From NCBI GenBank assembly GCA_050013615.1, contig JBEKEX010000161.1, positions 1-6,132 of the forward strand: DNA of 6,132 nt. The letters run 5' to 3'. The position numbers were made by a program, and so were the translations under genes. The notes under the pieces were generated by a model. The model saw nothing but the letters and a program-made list of their open reading frames with translations, was not told the origin of the DNA and did not search any database. Below, piece after piece: positions 1 to 5,763 of the stretch (position 1 is its first letter; the number at the start of each line of letters is the position of its first letter). The DNA is from JBEKEX01 sp050013615 (GTDB lineage Bacteria > Chloroflexota > Anaerolineae > Anaerolineales > Anaerolineaceae).

Positions 1-1082
1 TGGCCACCATCGGAGGCATCTATAGCGCCTACTTCCTGGGAGCGGTCACGGCGCAGATCGCGTTGGGGCCGCTTTCGGACCGCTGGGGGCAGTTGCGTTC
101 GCTGACCCTCGCCCTGCTCGTGCTGGCACTCGGGACGACCGGGGTCAGCCTCAGCCGCTGGCTGCCGCTCACCTTCGGGTTGGCGTTCATCGGCGGCCTG
201 GGGCATGGCTTGGCCAACCTGTGCGGCAACGTGATGATCGGGCGCATCTATAAAGACAAGAGCGTGTCGGCGGTCAACCTGCTCAACTTTTTCTGGGGGT
301 TGGGGGCCTTCGTTGGCCCGTCGCTGGTCGGCGGGGCGCTCTATTTGTGGAACAACGGCCTGCCGGCGTTGTGGCTCAGCGCGGCCATCATGTCGATCTC
401 GGCCCTGATCTTGTTATTCGGCTTCTTCGACGTCCAAATCGGAGTACCGGGCCAGGCAGCCGAGACTCCTTCCCAAAAGCGCATCCGCTTCACCCCCTTC
501 TTGTGGAGCATGGGCGGATTGCTGCTGCTTTACGTGGGGACGGAGAGCGCCATGGGGGGGTGGGCCACCACCTACATGCAGAAGACGACCACCCTCAGCA
601 TCGAGCTGGCCGCCATGGTAACCTCCGGGTTCTGGCTGGCGCTCACCGTGGGGCGGGGCATCGCCAGCATCCTGGGCGCCCGCATCCAGGCCAAACACGT
701 GTTGATACTAAGTTTGACCACCGCCGCGCTGGGCACCGTAATGTTCGTAGCCGGTTTCGGGAACAGCGCCTTGAGCATTGCAGCCATTCTGCTGATCGGG
801 CTGGGATATGGCGCCATCTATCCCACCGGCATGGCCATGGTGACCAACGCCTTCCCGGAGACTCCCGGGCAGGCCGGCTCCGTCATCACCTCGATGAGTG
901 GGGTCGGCGGGACGATCATCCCCTGGCTGCAGGGCGTGGTGATGCAGCAGGCCGGCATCCGCGCCGGCACGTACCTGATCGCCGTGGTGATGGTGTTACT
1001 GTGGGCCGTCTTTGCGCTGAATCAACGGCTGGCAAAAAGAAGTAATCCCGTCACAAATGTAAATACACTACATGTGTCCTGA
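1..1082 (+). CDS. MFS transporter, hexose-permease-like, 5'-truncated by window edge
   Basis: This is an inner-membrane secondary transporter of the major facilitator superfamily. The frame is open from base 3 with no start, so the N-terminus (TM1 and part of TM2) lies outside the window; 359 residues are visible before the TGA. The visible part opens in TM2 and continues into the loop 2-3 signature GPLSDRWGQLR, a match to MFS motif A (G-x-L-x-D-R-x-G-x-x). About ten more hydrophobic segments follow, split by a longer polar loop (near bases 430-490) between TM6 and TM7, as expected for a 12-TM carrier. TM7 carries YVGTESAMGGWATTYM. From memory, an E-x(4)-GGW pattern here is typical of fucose/glucose-permease-like MFS members, but the substrate cannot be assigned. 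The C-terminal tail after TM12 is short and polar (LAKRSNPVTNVNTLHVS) and contains a 10-mer shared with the end of the convergent gene. Confidence 0.92.
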   Translation, partial: ATIGGIYSAYFLGAVTAQIALGPLSDRWGQLRSLTLALLVLALGTTGVSLSRWLPLTFGLAFIGGLGHGLANLCGNVMIGRIYKDKSVSAVNLLNFFWGLGAFVGPSLVGGALYLWNNGLPALWLSAAIMSISALILLFGFFDVQIGVPGQAAETPSQKRIRFTPFLWSMGGLLLLYVGTESAMGGWATTYMQKTTTLSIELAAMVTSGFWLALTVGRGIASILGARIQAKHVLILSLTTAALGTVMFVAGFGNSALSIAAILLIGLGYGAIYPTGMAMVTNAFPETPGQAGSVITSMSGVGGTIIPWLQGVVMQQAGIRAGTYLIAVVMVLLWAVFALNQRLAKRSNPVTNVNTLHVS

Positions 1083-1151
1083 CGCTTGGGAACATGAATC
1101 GATAGTGCTGCCGGTTGACAGTATGACGCGACCCTAGTAAGCGGGATTACT
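1041..1151. repeat. 10-bp perfect inverted repeat spanning the convergent gene ends
   Basis: AGTAATCCCG at 1041-1050 is repeated exactly in inverted orientation as CGGGATTACT at 1142-1151. The left copy encodes part of the transporter's C-terminal tail and the right copy overlaps the glycosyltransferase stop codon. The 91 bases between them are too long for an intrinsic terminator loop. The dinucleotide GA flanks both outer ends. This could be chance, a bidirectional 3'-end structure, or the ends of a small insertion. Nothing else was recognised in the 64-base gap between the genes. Confidence 0.4.
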
Positions 1152-2961
1152 GAATGCGCCGATAGATGTCGATGCTTCCGAAGTTCTTCACGAATTGATA
1201 ATGAGAGCACACGTAATTGAGGATTGGCTGCAGGCCGTTGCCGTCTGCCGGGTTGGCAGCCAGGCATTCCGCCTGGGTCATCCCCTGGATAAAGGGCATG
1301 CTGTCGTCCTGGGTGTCGGCAATGTACAAAGGGGGATCGGTTTCGATATCCTTCAACAAGGTGGATAGCGCAGCTTGCCGATAAGGCGTGTTTTGATAAG
1401 CAGGGAACTGGAACGCGTAGCGTGTGGGAGATTCTCGCTCGGCCAGGAAATAGATCACCGATTCCCAACCCCATTGCAGGATCTTGTCCTGCGGCTGCGT
1501 GACCGATTTCAGATAAGCCGCGGTTTGCGCCCGGGTGTCTTGAGAATCGTCCACCTTCAACGGCAATTTCAAGCCGATCTGCAGCAGGGACGAGTACGAG
1601 CCGCCCAGGAAAACCGCGATCAGAACACAGGTCAGGAGGACCTTGTGGGAACTGTGCTGAAGGATGTTATCGAGCCAGATCATTGCGGCCGACAAGAAGA
1701 GGAACGCCGGGGTGAACAGGGAAATGAAGTAATGGTTGAAGTTCAATCCGGATAGCGAGATCGTCAGCATCACAATGGGCAGATCAATCATACCGAGGAA
1801 GACGAATGTCGCCGCATCCGTGGCTCCCCAATGGATCGTCGAAAGCTTTGACCGCAGGGTCGTGTTCTGCCAGGCGTCCTCTACAACCAGCGGGGGCCAA
1901 TGCGTGAACAGCATCGCCGAGACGGCCAGGAACAGCACGCCAAGCGCCAGCACCAGTCCCTGCAGCAAGCCAATCCCGCTCGATCCGCCCCGCAGTTGCG
2001 CAAAGGCGAACAAGCCCGCGCACAGCACGCCGAGAAGCAGGGCGATCCATTTCGCCAGCGGGTGCCGGCTGGCTTTTTTGGCGAGCGGCCAGCCTTTGAC
2101 CAGGACGGCCAGGGCACATCCCAGCCACAGCAAGCCCATGATGAACAAGAACGGATAGGCCGAGTTGAACTCGATGACCTTGAGCACCGTGTGCAGCCAT
2201 TCGAGCAGCCCCTGGCTGGAATAATACTTGTTGAACAGGAAAGCGCTGACGATATAATCGTTCAGCGCCCCGTGGACGTAGAAGTAAACAAAAACAGCCG
2301 CATTGACGAGCACGAATCCGGCAAGCATCCAGAGGAGATGGGCGATGCGCGACTTGTCCCGCTCCAGCCAGCCCAGGAAAGCGATCAGGAGCGCCACCGA
2401 AATGGCCACGTCCAGGTAGGTCTGCTTGAGGCAGAACACCAGACCGATCGCCACTCCCATTCCCAGCGCCGAAAGCGGCCGCGACAGGCGCCGCCGGTTT
2501 GGCAAATAGACCAGGAAGAACAATGTCAGGATGCCGATCTGGAAGAAGATGGCATATTCTTCCGAAAAATTGCCGCCTAAAATGGGGAAGACCGCCAGGA
2601 AGGTAGCGGCGGTGACCGCGAAGCCCGCCAACGGCGGCAGCGATTTGCGCAGCATGGCATACATCAGGAGGAGCGCAGCAGCGAGCAGCCCCGCTTCCAG
2701 CCCCCACACCCCCCAGACCGAGCCATGGCCCAGCCACAGGCCGAGTGCATCGCATACATATAGCAGCGGCTGCTTATTGTCCCAGGTTTGCTGGTAGAGC
2801 AGCTTGCTGTGCAGGATATCCGACCCGATGTTGAGGAAGATGCCCGAATCGCGGGACGGGACCGGGACGTAACGCGGCGATAAAAGAATGAAAGCACTTA
2901 CAAAAAGGGCAATCAAAATGAAAACAAAGACGCTATCCAATAATTTTCTACCCGTTTGCAT
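1147..2961 (-). CDS. GT-C fold membrane glycosyltransferase (GT39/ArnT/RgtA-D-like)
   Basis: This is a polytopic membrane protein of about 604 residues, predicted to transfer a sugar from a polyprenyl-phosphate donor to an extracytoplasmic acceptor. After TM1 (residues about 11-30) comes the first extracytoplasmic loop with SRDSGIFLNIG and then TWDNKQPLLY. This is the usual GT-C arrangement of a catalytic-type Asp (D38 from the chosen start), an amphipathic helix and a D-x-K-x-P-L motif. A second acidic site, NFSEEYAIFF, follows near residues 131-140, then about ten more hydrophobic helices. A soluble C-terminal domain of about 120 residues (ILQWGWESVIYFLAERESP and onward) is also typical of this family. 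Start choice: an ATG at 2967 is possible (606 residues), but GGGAG abuts it directly. The ATG at 2961 has the same GGGAG six bases upstream and is preferred. The gene is convergent with the transporter and divergent from the methyltransferase. The sugar and acceptor are unknown. Confidence 0.87.
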   Translation of the reverse strand: MQTGRKLLDSVFVFILIALFVSAFILLSPRYVPVPSRDSGIFLNIGSDILHSKLLYQQTWDNKQPLLYVCDALGLWLGHGSVWGVWGLEAGLLAAALLLMYAMLRKSLPPLAGFAVTAATFLAVFPILGGNFSEEYAIFFQIGILTLFFLVYLPNRRRLSRPLSALGMGVAIGLVFCLKQTYLDVAISVALLIAFLGWLERDKSRIAHLLWMLAGFVLVNAAVFVYFYVHGALNDYIVSAFLFNKYYSSQGLLEWLHTVLKVIEFNSAYPFLFIMGLLWLGCALAVLVKGWPLAKKASRHPLAKWIALLLGVLCAGLFAFAQLRGGSSGIGLLQGLVLALGVLFLAVSAMLFTHWPPLVVEDAWQNTTLRSKLSTIHWGATDAATFVFLGMIDLPIVMLTISLSGLNFNHYFISLFTPAFLFLSAAMIWLDNILQHSSHKVLLTCVLIAVFLGGSYSSLLQIGLKLPLKVDDSQDTRAQTAAYLKSVTQPQDKILQWGWESVIYFLAERESPTRYAFQFPAYQNTPYRQAALSTLLKDIETDPPLYIADTQDDSMPFIQGMTQAECLAANPADGNGLQPILNYVCSHYQFVKNFGSIDIYRRIQ

Positions 2962-3088
2962 ACCCATCTCCCAAGAACGGTCATTTCGATGACGTTCAAC
3001 GATCTACAACCCACAGGCTCGTGCCGATCACATTCCACGACCGTTGGCGTTGCGCTGGTAAAACATTCATTTTCCCTTCCTCGTCTTA

Positions 3089-3099
3089 ATAATATCATA
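3089..3099 (-). promoter_or_regulatory. Candidate -10 region for the glycosyltransferase gene
   Basis: Read on the - strand, an AT-rich block contains overlapping -10-like hexamers TATGAT (3099-3094) and TATTAT (3094-3089). It lies about 130 bases upstream of the glycosyltransferase start and is the best -10 candidate in this direction. No convincing -35 hexamer stands at 16-18 bases. The upstream side holds the short inverted repeat AACGG-AAAAA-CCGTT (3116-3130), which could be an operator or chance. Confidence 0.3.
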
Positions 3100-3149
3100 C
3101 CCGGCATAACAAGAGAACGGAAAAACCGTTGGCAAGGTCATTTTTCCCC

Positions 3150-3166
3150 TTCCGGCAGTGCCGGAA
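3150..3166. promoter_or_regulatory. 17-bp perfect palindrome, candidate operator of the methyltransferase gene
   Basis: TTCCGGCA, a single G, and TGCCGGAA form a perfect dyad (8-bp arms, centre at 3158). It sits where the -35 element of the TATAAT promoter at 3181 would be, and no good -35 hexamer is present there. This fits a regulator-binding site better than a terminator, since no T-run follows on either strand. A related 8-bp palindrome, TTCCGGAA, lies downstream at 3204-3211. The regulator is not identifiable from the window. Confidence 0.55.
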
Positions 3167-3180
3167 ATATCCTCCTATCA

Positions 3181-3186
3181 TATAAT
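3181..3186 (+). promoter_or_regulatory. -10 box (TATAAT) of the methyltransferase promoter
   Basis: A consensus TATAAT stands 63 bases before the methyltransferase start codon, which would place the transcription start near 3193 and give a leader of about 57 bases. The hexamer at 17-base spacing (GTGCCG, 3158-3163) does not resemble TTGACA and lies inside the palindrome. The promoter may therefore depend on an activator or be blocked by a repressor at that site. Confidence 0.6.
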
Positions 3187-3203
3187 AGAGAGTGGCAAGT
3201 ATT

Positions 3204-3211
3204 TTCCGGAA
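3204..3211. promoter_or_regulatory. TTCCGGAA palindrome, possible second operator
   Basis: This 8-bp perfect palindrome shares the TTCCGG half-site with the 17-bp dyad centred at 3158. Centre-to-centre spacing is about 49-50 bp, so the two sites bracket the TATAAT box; this one falls about 11-18 bases after the predicted transcription start. Paired sites around a promoter suggest repression, but an 8-bp palindrome can easily occur by chance. Confidence 0.3.
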
Positions 3212-3229
3212 CGAAACAATACAAAATCC

Positions 3230-3244
3230 ACAAACGAGGTTTGT
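3230..3244 (+). promoter_or_regulatory. Small hairpin enclosing the methyltransferase ribosome binding site
   Basis: ACAAAC (3230-3235) pairs perfectly with GTTTGT (3239-3244) around a GAG loop. The only Shine-Dalgarno-like sequence for the methyltransferase, GAGGT (3236-3240), falls in the loop and the first stem bases, nine bases before the ATG at 3250. The stem is short and AT-rich, so its strength as an RNA switch is doubtful. It could equally be read as a DNA palindrome. Confidence 0.35.
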
Positions 3245-3249
3245 AAATC

Positions 3250-4071
3250 ATGTTAATCATCGGAGAAAAGTTGAACGGTATGATAAAGGAAACCGGAGCA
3301 GCGATCGTGGCACGCGACACTGCTTTCATCCAGCACCTGGCTCAACAGCAGGCCGGGGCCGGAGCAAAATACCTGGACGTGAACGCCGTCACGGGAACGG
3401 GAAACGAGCTGGAGGACCTCATCTGGCTGGTCGAGACGATCCAGTCAGCAGTGGATGTGCCTCTTTGCATCGACAGTGCCGATCCCAACGCATTGAAGGC
3501 GGGGGTGGAACGGGCAGCGCTCACGCCCATGGTCAACTCCATCAACGGCGATGAAAAACGCTTGTCAGACCTCCTGCCGCTGGTGGCGAAAAAGGGTTCA
3601 CCAGTCATTGCGCTGCTGTTGAACGGCAGCAGCATCCCCGGAGACGTGGCAGGACGCATGTCCATTGCGCGCCATATCCTGGAACGCACCCGGCAGGCAG
3701 GTATCCCGGATCAAAATGTTTACCTCGACCCCCTGGTCATGGCAATCGGTACCCAAACTGAGGCAGCCATGCTCGTATTGGACACCATCCGCGCCATTCG
3801 GAACGAATTCCCCGAAGTCAAAACCATCGTCGGCTTGAGCAATATTTCTTACGGCCTGCCCTGCTGCCCGCTGATCAATCAGGCATTTTTGGCTCAATTG
3901 ATCGCTGCCGGTCTGCATGCAGCCATCTTCGACCCCCTCGATCAGGGGATGATCAATACGTCATATGCCACCGAGCTGGTCCTGGGGCGCGACCGTGATT
4001 GCCGGAATTACCTAAATGCTTACCGCGCCGGCAAAGTGAAACTGGTAAACCCTGAACCTGACAGTAAATAG
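3250..4071 (+). CDS. AcsE-like methyltetrahydrofolate:corrinoid methyltransferase (pterin-binding TIM barrel)
   Basis: This is a complete 273-residue cytoplasmic enzyme of the DHPS-like pterin-binding family, close in length to acetogen AcsE (about 262). It is predicted to move the N5-methyl group between methyltetrahydrofolate and a cobalamin or corrinoid protein. The family opening MLIIGEKLNGM is present. The residues remembered as pterin contacts in Moorella AcsE are visible at matching positions: D75 in PLCIDS, N96 in MVNSING, D160 in YLDPL and N198 in GLSNIS. The segment GLSNISYGLP also resembles the pterin domain of cobalamin methionine synthase (MetH); here it is followed by an unusual Cys pair (C205-C206). 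The ATG at 3250 is supported by GAGGT upstream and by the conserved N-terminus starting exactly there. The gene is monocistronic in view: no corrinoid protein, CODH/ACS subunit or MetF is adjacent. A role in methylotrophy, one-carbon metabolism or corrinoid-linked demethylation cannot be separated from here. Confidence 0.9.
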   Translation: MLIIGEKLNGMIKETGAAIVARDTAFIQHLAQQQAGAGAKYLDVNAVTGTGNELEDLIWLVETIQSAVDVPLCIDSADPNALKAGVERAALTPMVNSINGDEKRLSDLLPLVAKKGSPVIALLLNGSSIPGDVAGRMSIARHILERTRQAGIPDQNVYLDPLVMAIGTQTEAAMLVLDTIRAIRNEFPEVKTIVGLSNISYGLPCCPLINQAFLAQLIAAGLHAAIFDPLDQGMINTSYATELVLGRDRDCRNYLNAYRAGKVKLVNPEPDSK

Positions 4072-4100
4072 TTTTCCGAAGAAATAGTGAGTGTTGAATT

Positions 4101-4195
4101 TCAGCCGAGCGGCCGTGAAGAGCGTTCGCGTGAGCCACATCCTTTAGCGGCACGATTCGTTTTACCCTTGCCAACAATTTTGTCAGGTTAAGTGA
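4101..4195 (-). pseudogene. Decayed 3' end of a nitroreductase gene
   Basis: Read on the - strand, this segment matches the last ~30 codons of the intact nitroreductase at 5194-5700, right to the stop codon. Recognisable pieces are KIVGKGKTNR (intact: KTIGKGKKNR), PLKDVAH (intact: PLGEVAH) and RERSSRPLG-stop (intact: RERFSQPFE-stop). A net two-base loss shifts the frame before PLKDVAH. A one-base loss restores it before RERSSRPLG. The Tyr codon of the conserved GYP motif has become TAA at about 4188-4190. Nucleotide identity is roughly two thirds by eye, so it is an old copy. Similarity fades above about 4195, and the rest of the gene is absent. It lies downstream of the LLM oxidoreductase terminator, in the same orientation as the intact operon. 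Confidence 0.72.
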
Positions 4196-4227
4196 TGCCC
4201 TCTCGTGTGATTATTCCCATCTTCAAT

Positions 4228-4272
4228 TTAAAATAATTCCCAGGCATGCGAGGAGGTCCACAGGCCTGGGAA
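4228..4272 (-). terminator. Intrinsic terminator of the nitroreductase-LLM oxidoreductase operon
   Basis: On the - strand, five bases after the LLM oxidoreductase stop codon, TTCCCAGGC (4272-4264) pairs perfectly with GCCTGGGAA (4245-4237) across an 18-base loop. The stem is followed by TTATTTT (4236-4230). The 9-bp GC-rich stem, trailing U-rich tract and position just past the stop fit a rho-independent terminator. The loop is longer than usual. Confidence 0.7.
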
Positions 4273-4277
4273 CGTCA

Positions 4278-5180
4278 TTAGAGATCTTGTACAGCGGGGA
4301 TGATCTCCTTGCCGAAGGTTTTCAGCGGAGAAATATCCTGCACGTTGGGCATATTGAAGATGGCGTGCTGGATGCCGGCGGCAGCCAGTTGGCGGCACTG
4401 CGCGATCACGTCGGCGGCGCTCATGTGTCCGCTCGCCAGCCATGCGGTGCCCAGGCAGGTCTTCTCGATGCTGGCATAGTCCCGTCCCTCCTGATCGCAA
4501 TGCCGCTTCAGTACATCCAGCTTGTGCTGTAGCGCCGCGATATCCGCGCTGGCGAACAGATTGCAGGCATCGGCATATTTGGCCACCAGACGCAGGGTCT
4601 TCTGCTCGCCCGAACCGCCGATAAGGATGGGCGGATGGGGTGACGAGAGCGGCAGCGGGTTGCAAAGCGTCTCCGCCAGTTGGTAATACTTGCCACGATA
4701 AGGCTCACGCTTGCCGGACCACATCTGTAGGATGATCTGCAGGGTTTCCTCCAACCTGCCGAAGCGTTCTTTCAGCGGCGGGAACGGCACTCCCAGCCCT
4801 AACGCCTCGCGCTCGAACCACGCCGCGCCGATTCCCAGGTAGGCGCGTCCGCCGGAGAGCACGTCCAGGGTCGTCACGGTTTTTGCCAGGATGCCCGGGT
4901 AACGGTAGACCACGCCGGTGACCAGCGTGCCCAGCTTGACGTGGCGCGTCAGGCCTGCCAGGTAGGACAGCGTGCTGTAGCTTTCCAGCATCTCGTCTTC
5001 CGCCGGGCCCAGGGTCGAGGAACTGCTGCGCGCTCCGCCGATCTGGAAGAAATGGTCCATCACCCACAGGCTGGCAAAACCCGCTTCGTCGGCGGTGGTG
5101 GCAATTTCGGCTAACTTGCCGGCAATGGCAGCATGTCCGCCGGGCCAGGTGAAATTAGGTATCTGTAATCCAATTTTCAT
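4278..5180 (-). CDS. LLM-class flavin/F420-dependent oxidoreductase (Rv1855c-like)
   Basis: This is a 300-residue luciferase-like TIM-barrel oxidoreductase. Conserved blocks in order are the N-terminal strand MKIGLQIPNFTWPGG, SLWVMDHFFQI (37-47), ESYSTLSYLAGLT, KLGTLVTGVVYRYPGILAK (82-100), LSGGRAYLGIGAAWFE (108-123), and PPILIGGSGEQKTLRLVAKYADACN (183-207). The pattern fits the F420-dependent branch remembered as the Rv1855c family rather than FMN luciferases, but the cofactor is an inference from sequence alone and the substrate is unknown. The frame runs open upstream to 5363. The start is placed at the ATG at 5180 because MKIGLQIP is the family N-terminus and AAGGAAG lies seven bases before it. 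Starting further upstream would overlap the nitroreductase in another frame. It is the second gene of a two-gene operon, 13 bases after the nitroreductase stop, whose TAA forms part of the Shine-Dalgarno stretch. Confidence 0.9.
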   Translation of the reverse strand: MKIGLQIPNFTWPGGHAAIAGKLAEIATTADEAGFASLWVMDHFFQIGGARSSSSTLGPAEDEMLESYSTLSYLAGLTRHVKLGTLVTGVVYRYPGILAKTVTTLDVLSGGRAYLGIGAAWFEREALGLGVPFPPLKERFGRLEETLQIILQMWSGKREPYRGKYYQLAETLCNPLPLSSPHPPILIGGSGEQKTLRLVAKYADACNLFASADIAALQHKLDVLKRHCDQEGRDYASIEKTCLGTAWLASGHMSAADVIAQCRQLAAAGIQHAIFNMPNVQDISPLKTFGKEIIPAVQDL

Positions 5181-5193
5181 AACGATACTTCCT

Positions 5194-5700
5194 TTACTCG
5201 AATGGTTGTGAGAAACGCTCGCGGTGAGCCACCTCTCCCAACGGTTTGCGGTTCTTCTTGCCCTTGCCAATCGTTTTGGCCGGGTAGCCAAAGGGCACAA
5301 TGGCCAACACGTCAACAGCTTCGGGGATGTCCAGCAATGGCTTGACCTGCTCCAGGTTGCCAAAACCTGCCCAGTTCGAGCCGATCCCTTCCGACCAGGC
5401 GGTCAGCACCATCGATTGGATGGCGCGGCTGGCATCTGAAACCGCATAGATCGATTTCTCCGTAGCCACGACAATTGCCAGCGGGGCCTGGCTGATATAT
5501 GGCCCGGTGCGGACCAAAGCACCCAACTGCTTCAACGTTTCCTTGTCTTGCACGACGATGAAGTGCCAGGGTTGGCCGTTCATGCTGCTGGCGGTCAGAT
5601 GCGCTGCCTCGACAATGCGATGGACGATCTCGGGTGCAATCGATTTGTTTTGATAGGCTCGCACAGCCAATACGGTACGAACAGCCTTATATACTTCCAT
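5194..5700 (-). CDS. Nitroreductase-family FMN-dependent NAD(P)H oxidoreductase
   Basis: This is a complete 168-residue protein of the nitroreductase fold, at the short end of the family. It is expected to be a cytoplasmic FMN homodimer that reduces nitro-compounds, quinones or another electron acceptor. Visible signatures are the N-terminal AVRTVLAVRAYQNKSI (the family's R-x-x-R-x-[FY] FMN-phosphate region), SSMNGQPWHFIVVQD (38-52, equivalent to N-x-Q-P-W-x-F), the central helix DASRAIQSMVLTAWSEGIGSNW (89-110, typical D-x(3)-A-x-Q-x-M-x-L-x-A-x(3)-G-x-G), PFGYPAK (136-142), and the C-terminal RKPLGEVAHRERF. The ATG at 5700 is supported by AAGGA six bases upstream. It is the first gene of an operon with the LLM oxidoreductase. 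A decayed partial copy of its 3' end lies at 4101-4195. The physiological substrate cannot be assigned. Confidence 0.92.
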   Translation of the reverse strand: MEVYKAVRTVLAVRAYQNKSIAPEIVHRIVEAAHLTASSMNGQPWHFIVVQDKETLKQLGALVRTGPYISQAPLAIVVATEKSIYAVSDASRAIQSMVLTAWSEGIGSNWAGFGNLEQVKPLLDIPEAVDVLAIVPFGYPAKTIGKGKKNRKPLGEVAHRERFSQPFE

Positions 5701-5720
5701 AGTTCATCCTTTTTCCAAAT

Positions 5721-5736
5721 CCCGGCCGGAGCCGGG
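5721..5736 (-). promoter_or_regulatory. GC-rich tetraloop hairpin in the nitroreductase leader
   Basis: On the - strand the sequence is CCCGGC-TCCG-GCCGGG, a perfect 6-bp all-GC stem with a UCCG loop closed by C-G. This matches the exceptionally stable cUNCGg tetraloop class. It ends 20 bases before the nitroreductase ATG and upstream of its Shine-Dalgarno sequence. No U-tract follows, so it is not a terminator. It could protect the mRNA 5' end or tune translation; that role is inference. Confidence 0.5.
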
Positions 5737-5746
5737 TAACGATCGG

Positions 5747-5758
5747 TTGTTATAACAA
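5747..5758. promoter_or_regulatory. 12-bp palindrome TTGTTATAACAA, candidate operator
   Basis: This is a perfect 12-bp dyad in the divergent region between the nitroreductase operon and the downstream + strand gene. It lies directly downstream (on the - strand) of a TATACT hexamer at 5769-5764, so it would cover the transcription start of the nitroreductase operon. That is a typical repressor position. The half-sites TTGTTA/TAACAA resemble those remembered for Rex, but Rex sites have a spacer between halves, so identity is not claimed. Confidence 0.45.
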
Positions 5759-5763
5759 AAATA

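Noticed and set aside
347..1045. Long open frame of 232 codons on the + strand inside the transporter gene
   Set aside because: It is a frame shadow rich in Arg, His and Gly, with no recognisable motif. The overlapping transporter frame has motif A and regular membrane helices.
1115..1140. TTGACA at 1115-1120 as a possible + strand promoter
   Set aside because: No acceptable -10 hexamer follows at 16-18 bases, and the only downstream DNA in that direction is antisense to the glycosyltransferase.
1784..2755. Long - strand frame of 323 codons inside the glycosyltransferase gene
   Set aside because: It is a same-strand shadow in another frame, with Arg/Ala/Gly-rich low-quality composition. The overlapping frame has the GT-C motifs and membrane helices.
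2956..3246. Open frame of 96 codons across the divergent intergenic region
   Set aside because: It lacks a Shine-Dalgarno sequence, overlaps the glycosyltransferase start, and runs through the palindrome, the TATAAT box and the RBS hairpin. The translation shows no family features.
4101..4121. Imperfect hairpin (TTCAGCCG...CGGCCGTGAA) after the methyltransferase as its terminator
   Set aside because: The stem is interrupted and no T-run follows on the + strand. The bases are explained by the nitroreductase relic, so no convincing methyltransferase terminator was seen.
3953..4177. Open - strand frame of 74 codons overlapping the methyltransferase 3' end
   Set aside because: Its upstream part contains one frame of the nitroreductase relic (PLKDVAH) and the rest is antisense to the methyltransferase. 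It is not an independent gene.
5181..5363. 61-codon N-terminal extension of the LLM oxidoreductase frame
   Set aside because: It is antisense-free but lies wholly inside the nitroreductase coding region and has no family similarity. The conserved N-terminus and a good ribosome binding site place the start at 5180.
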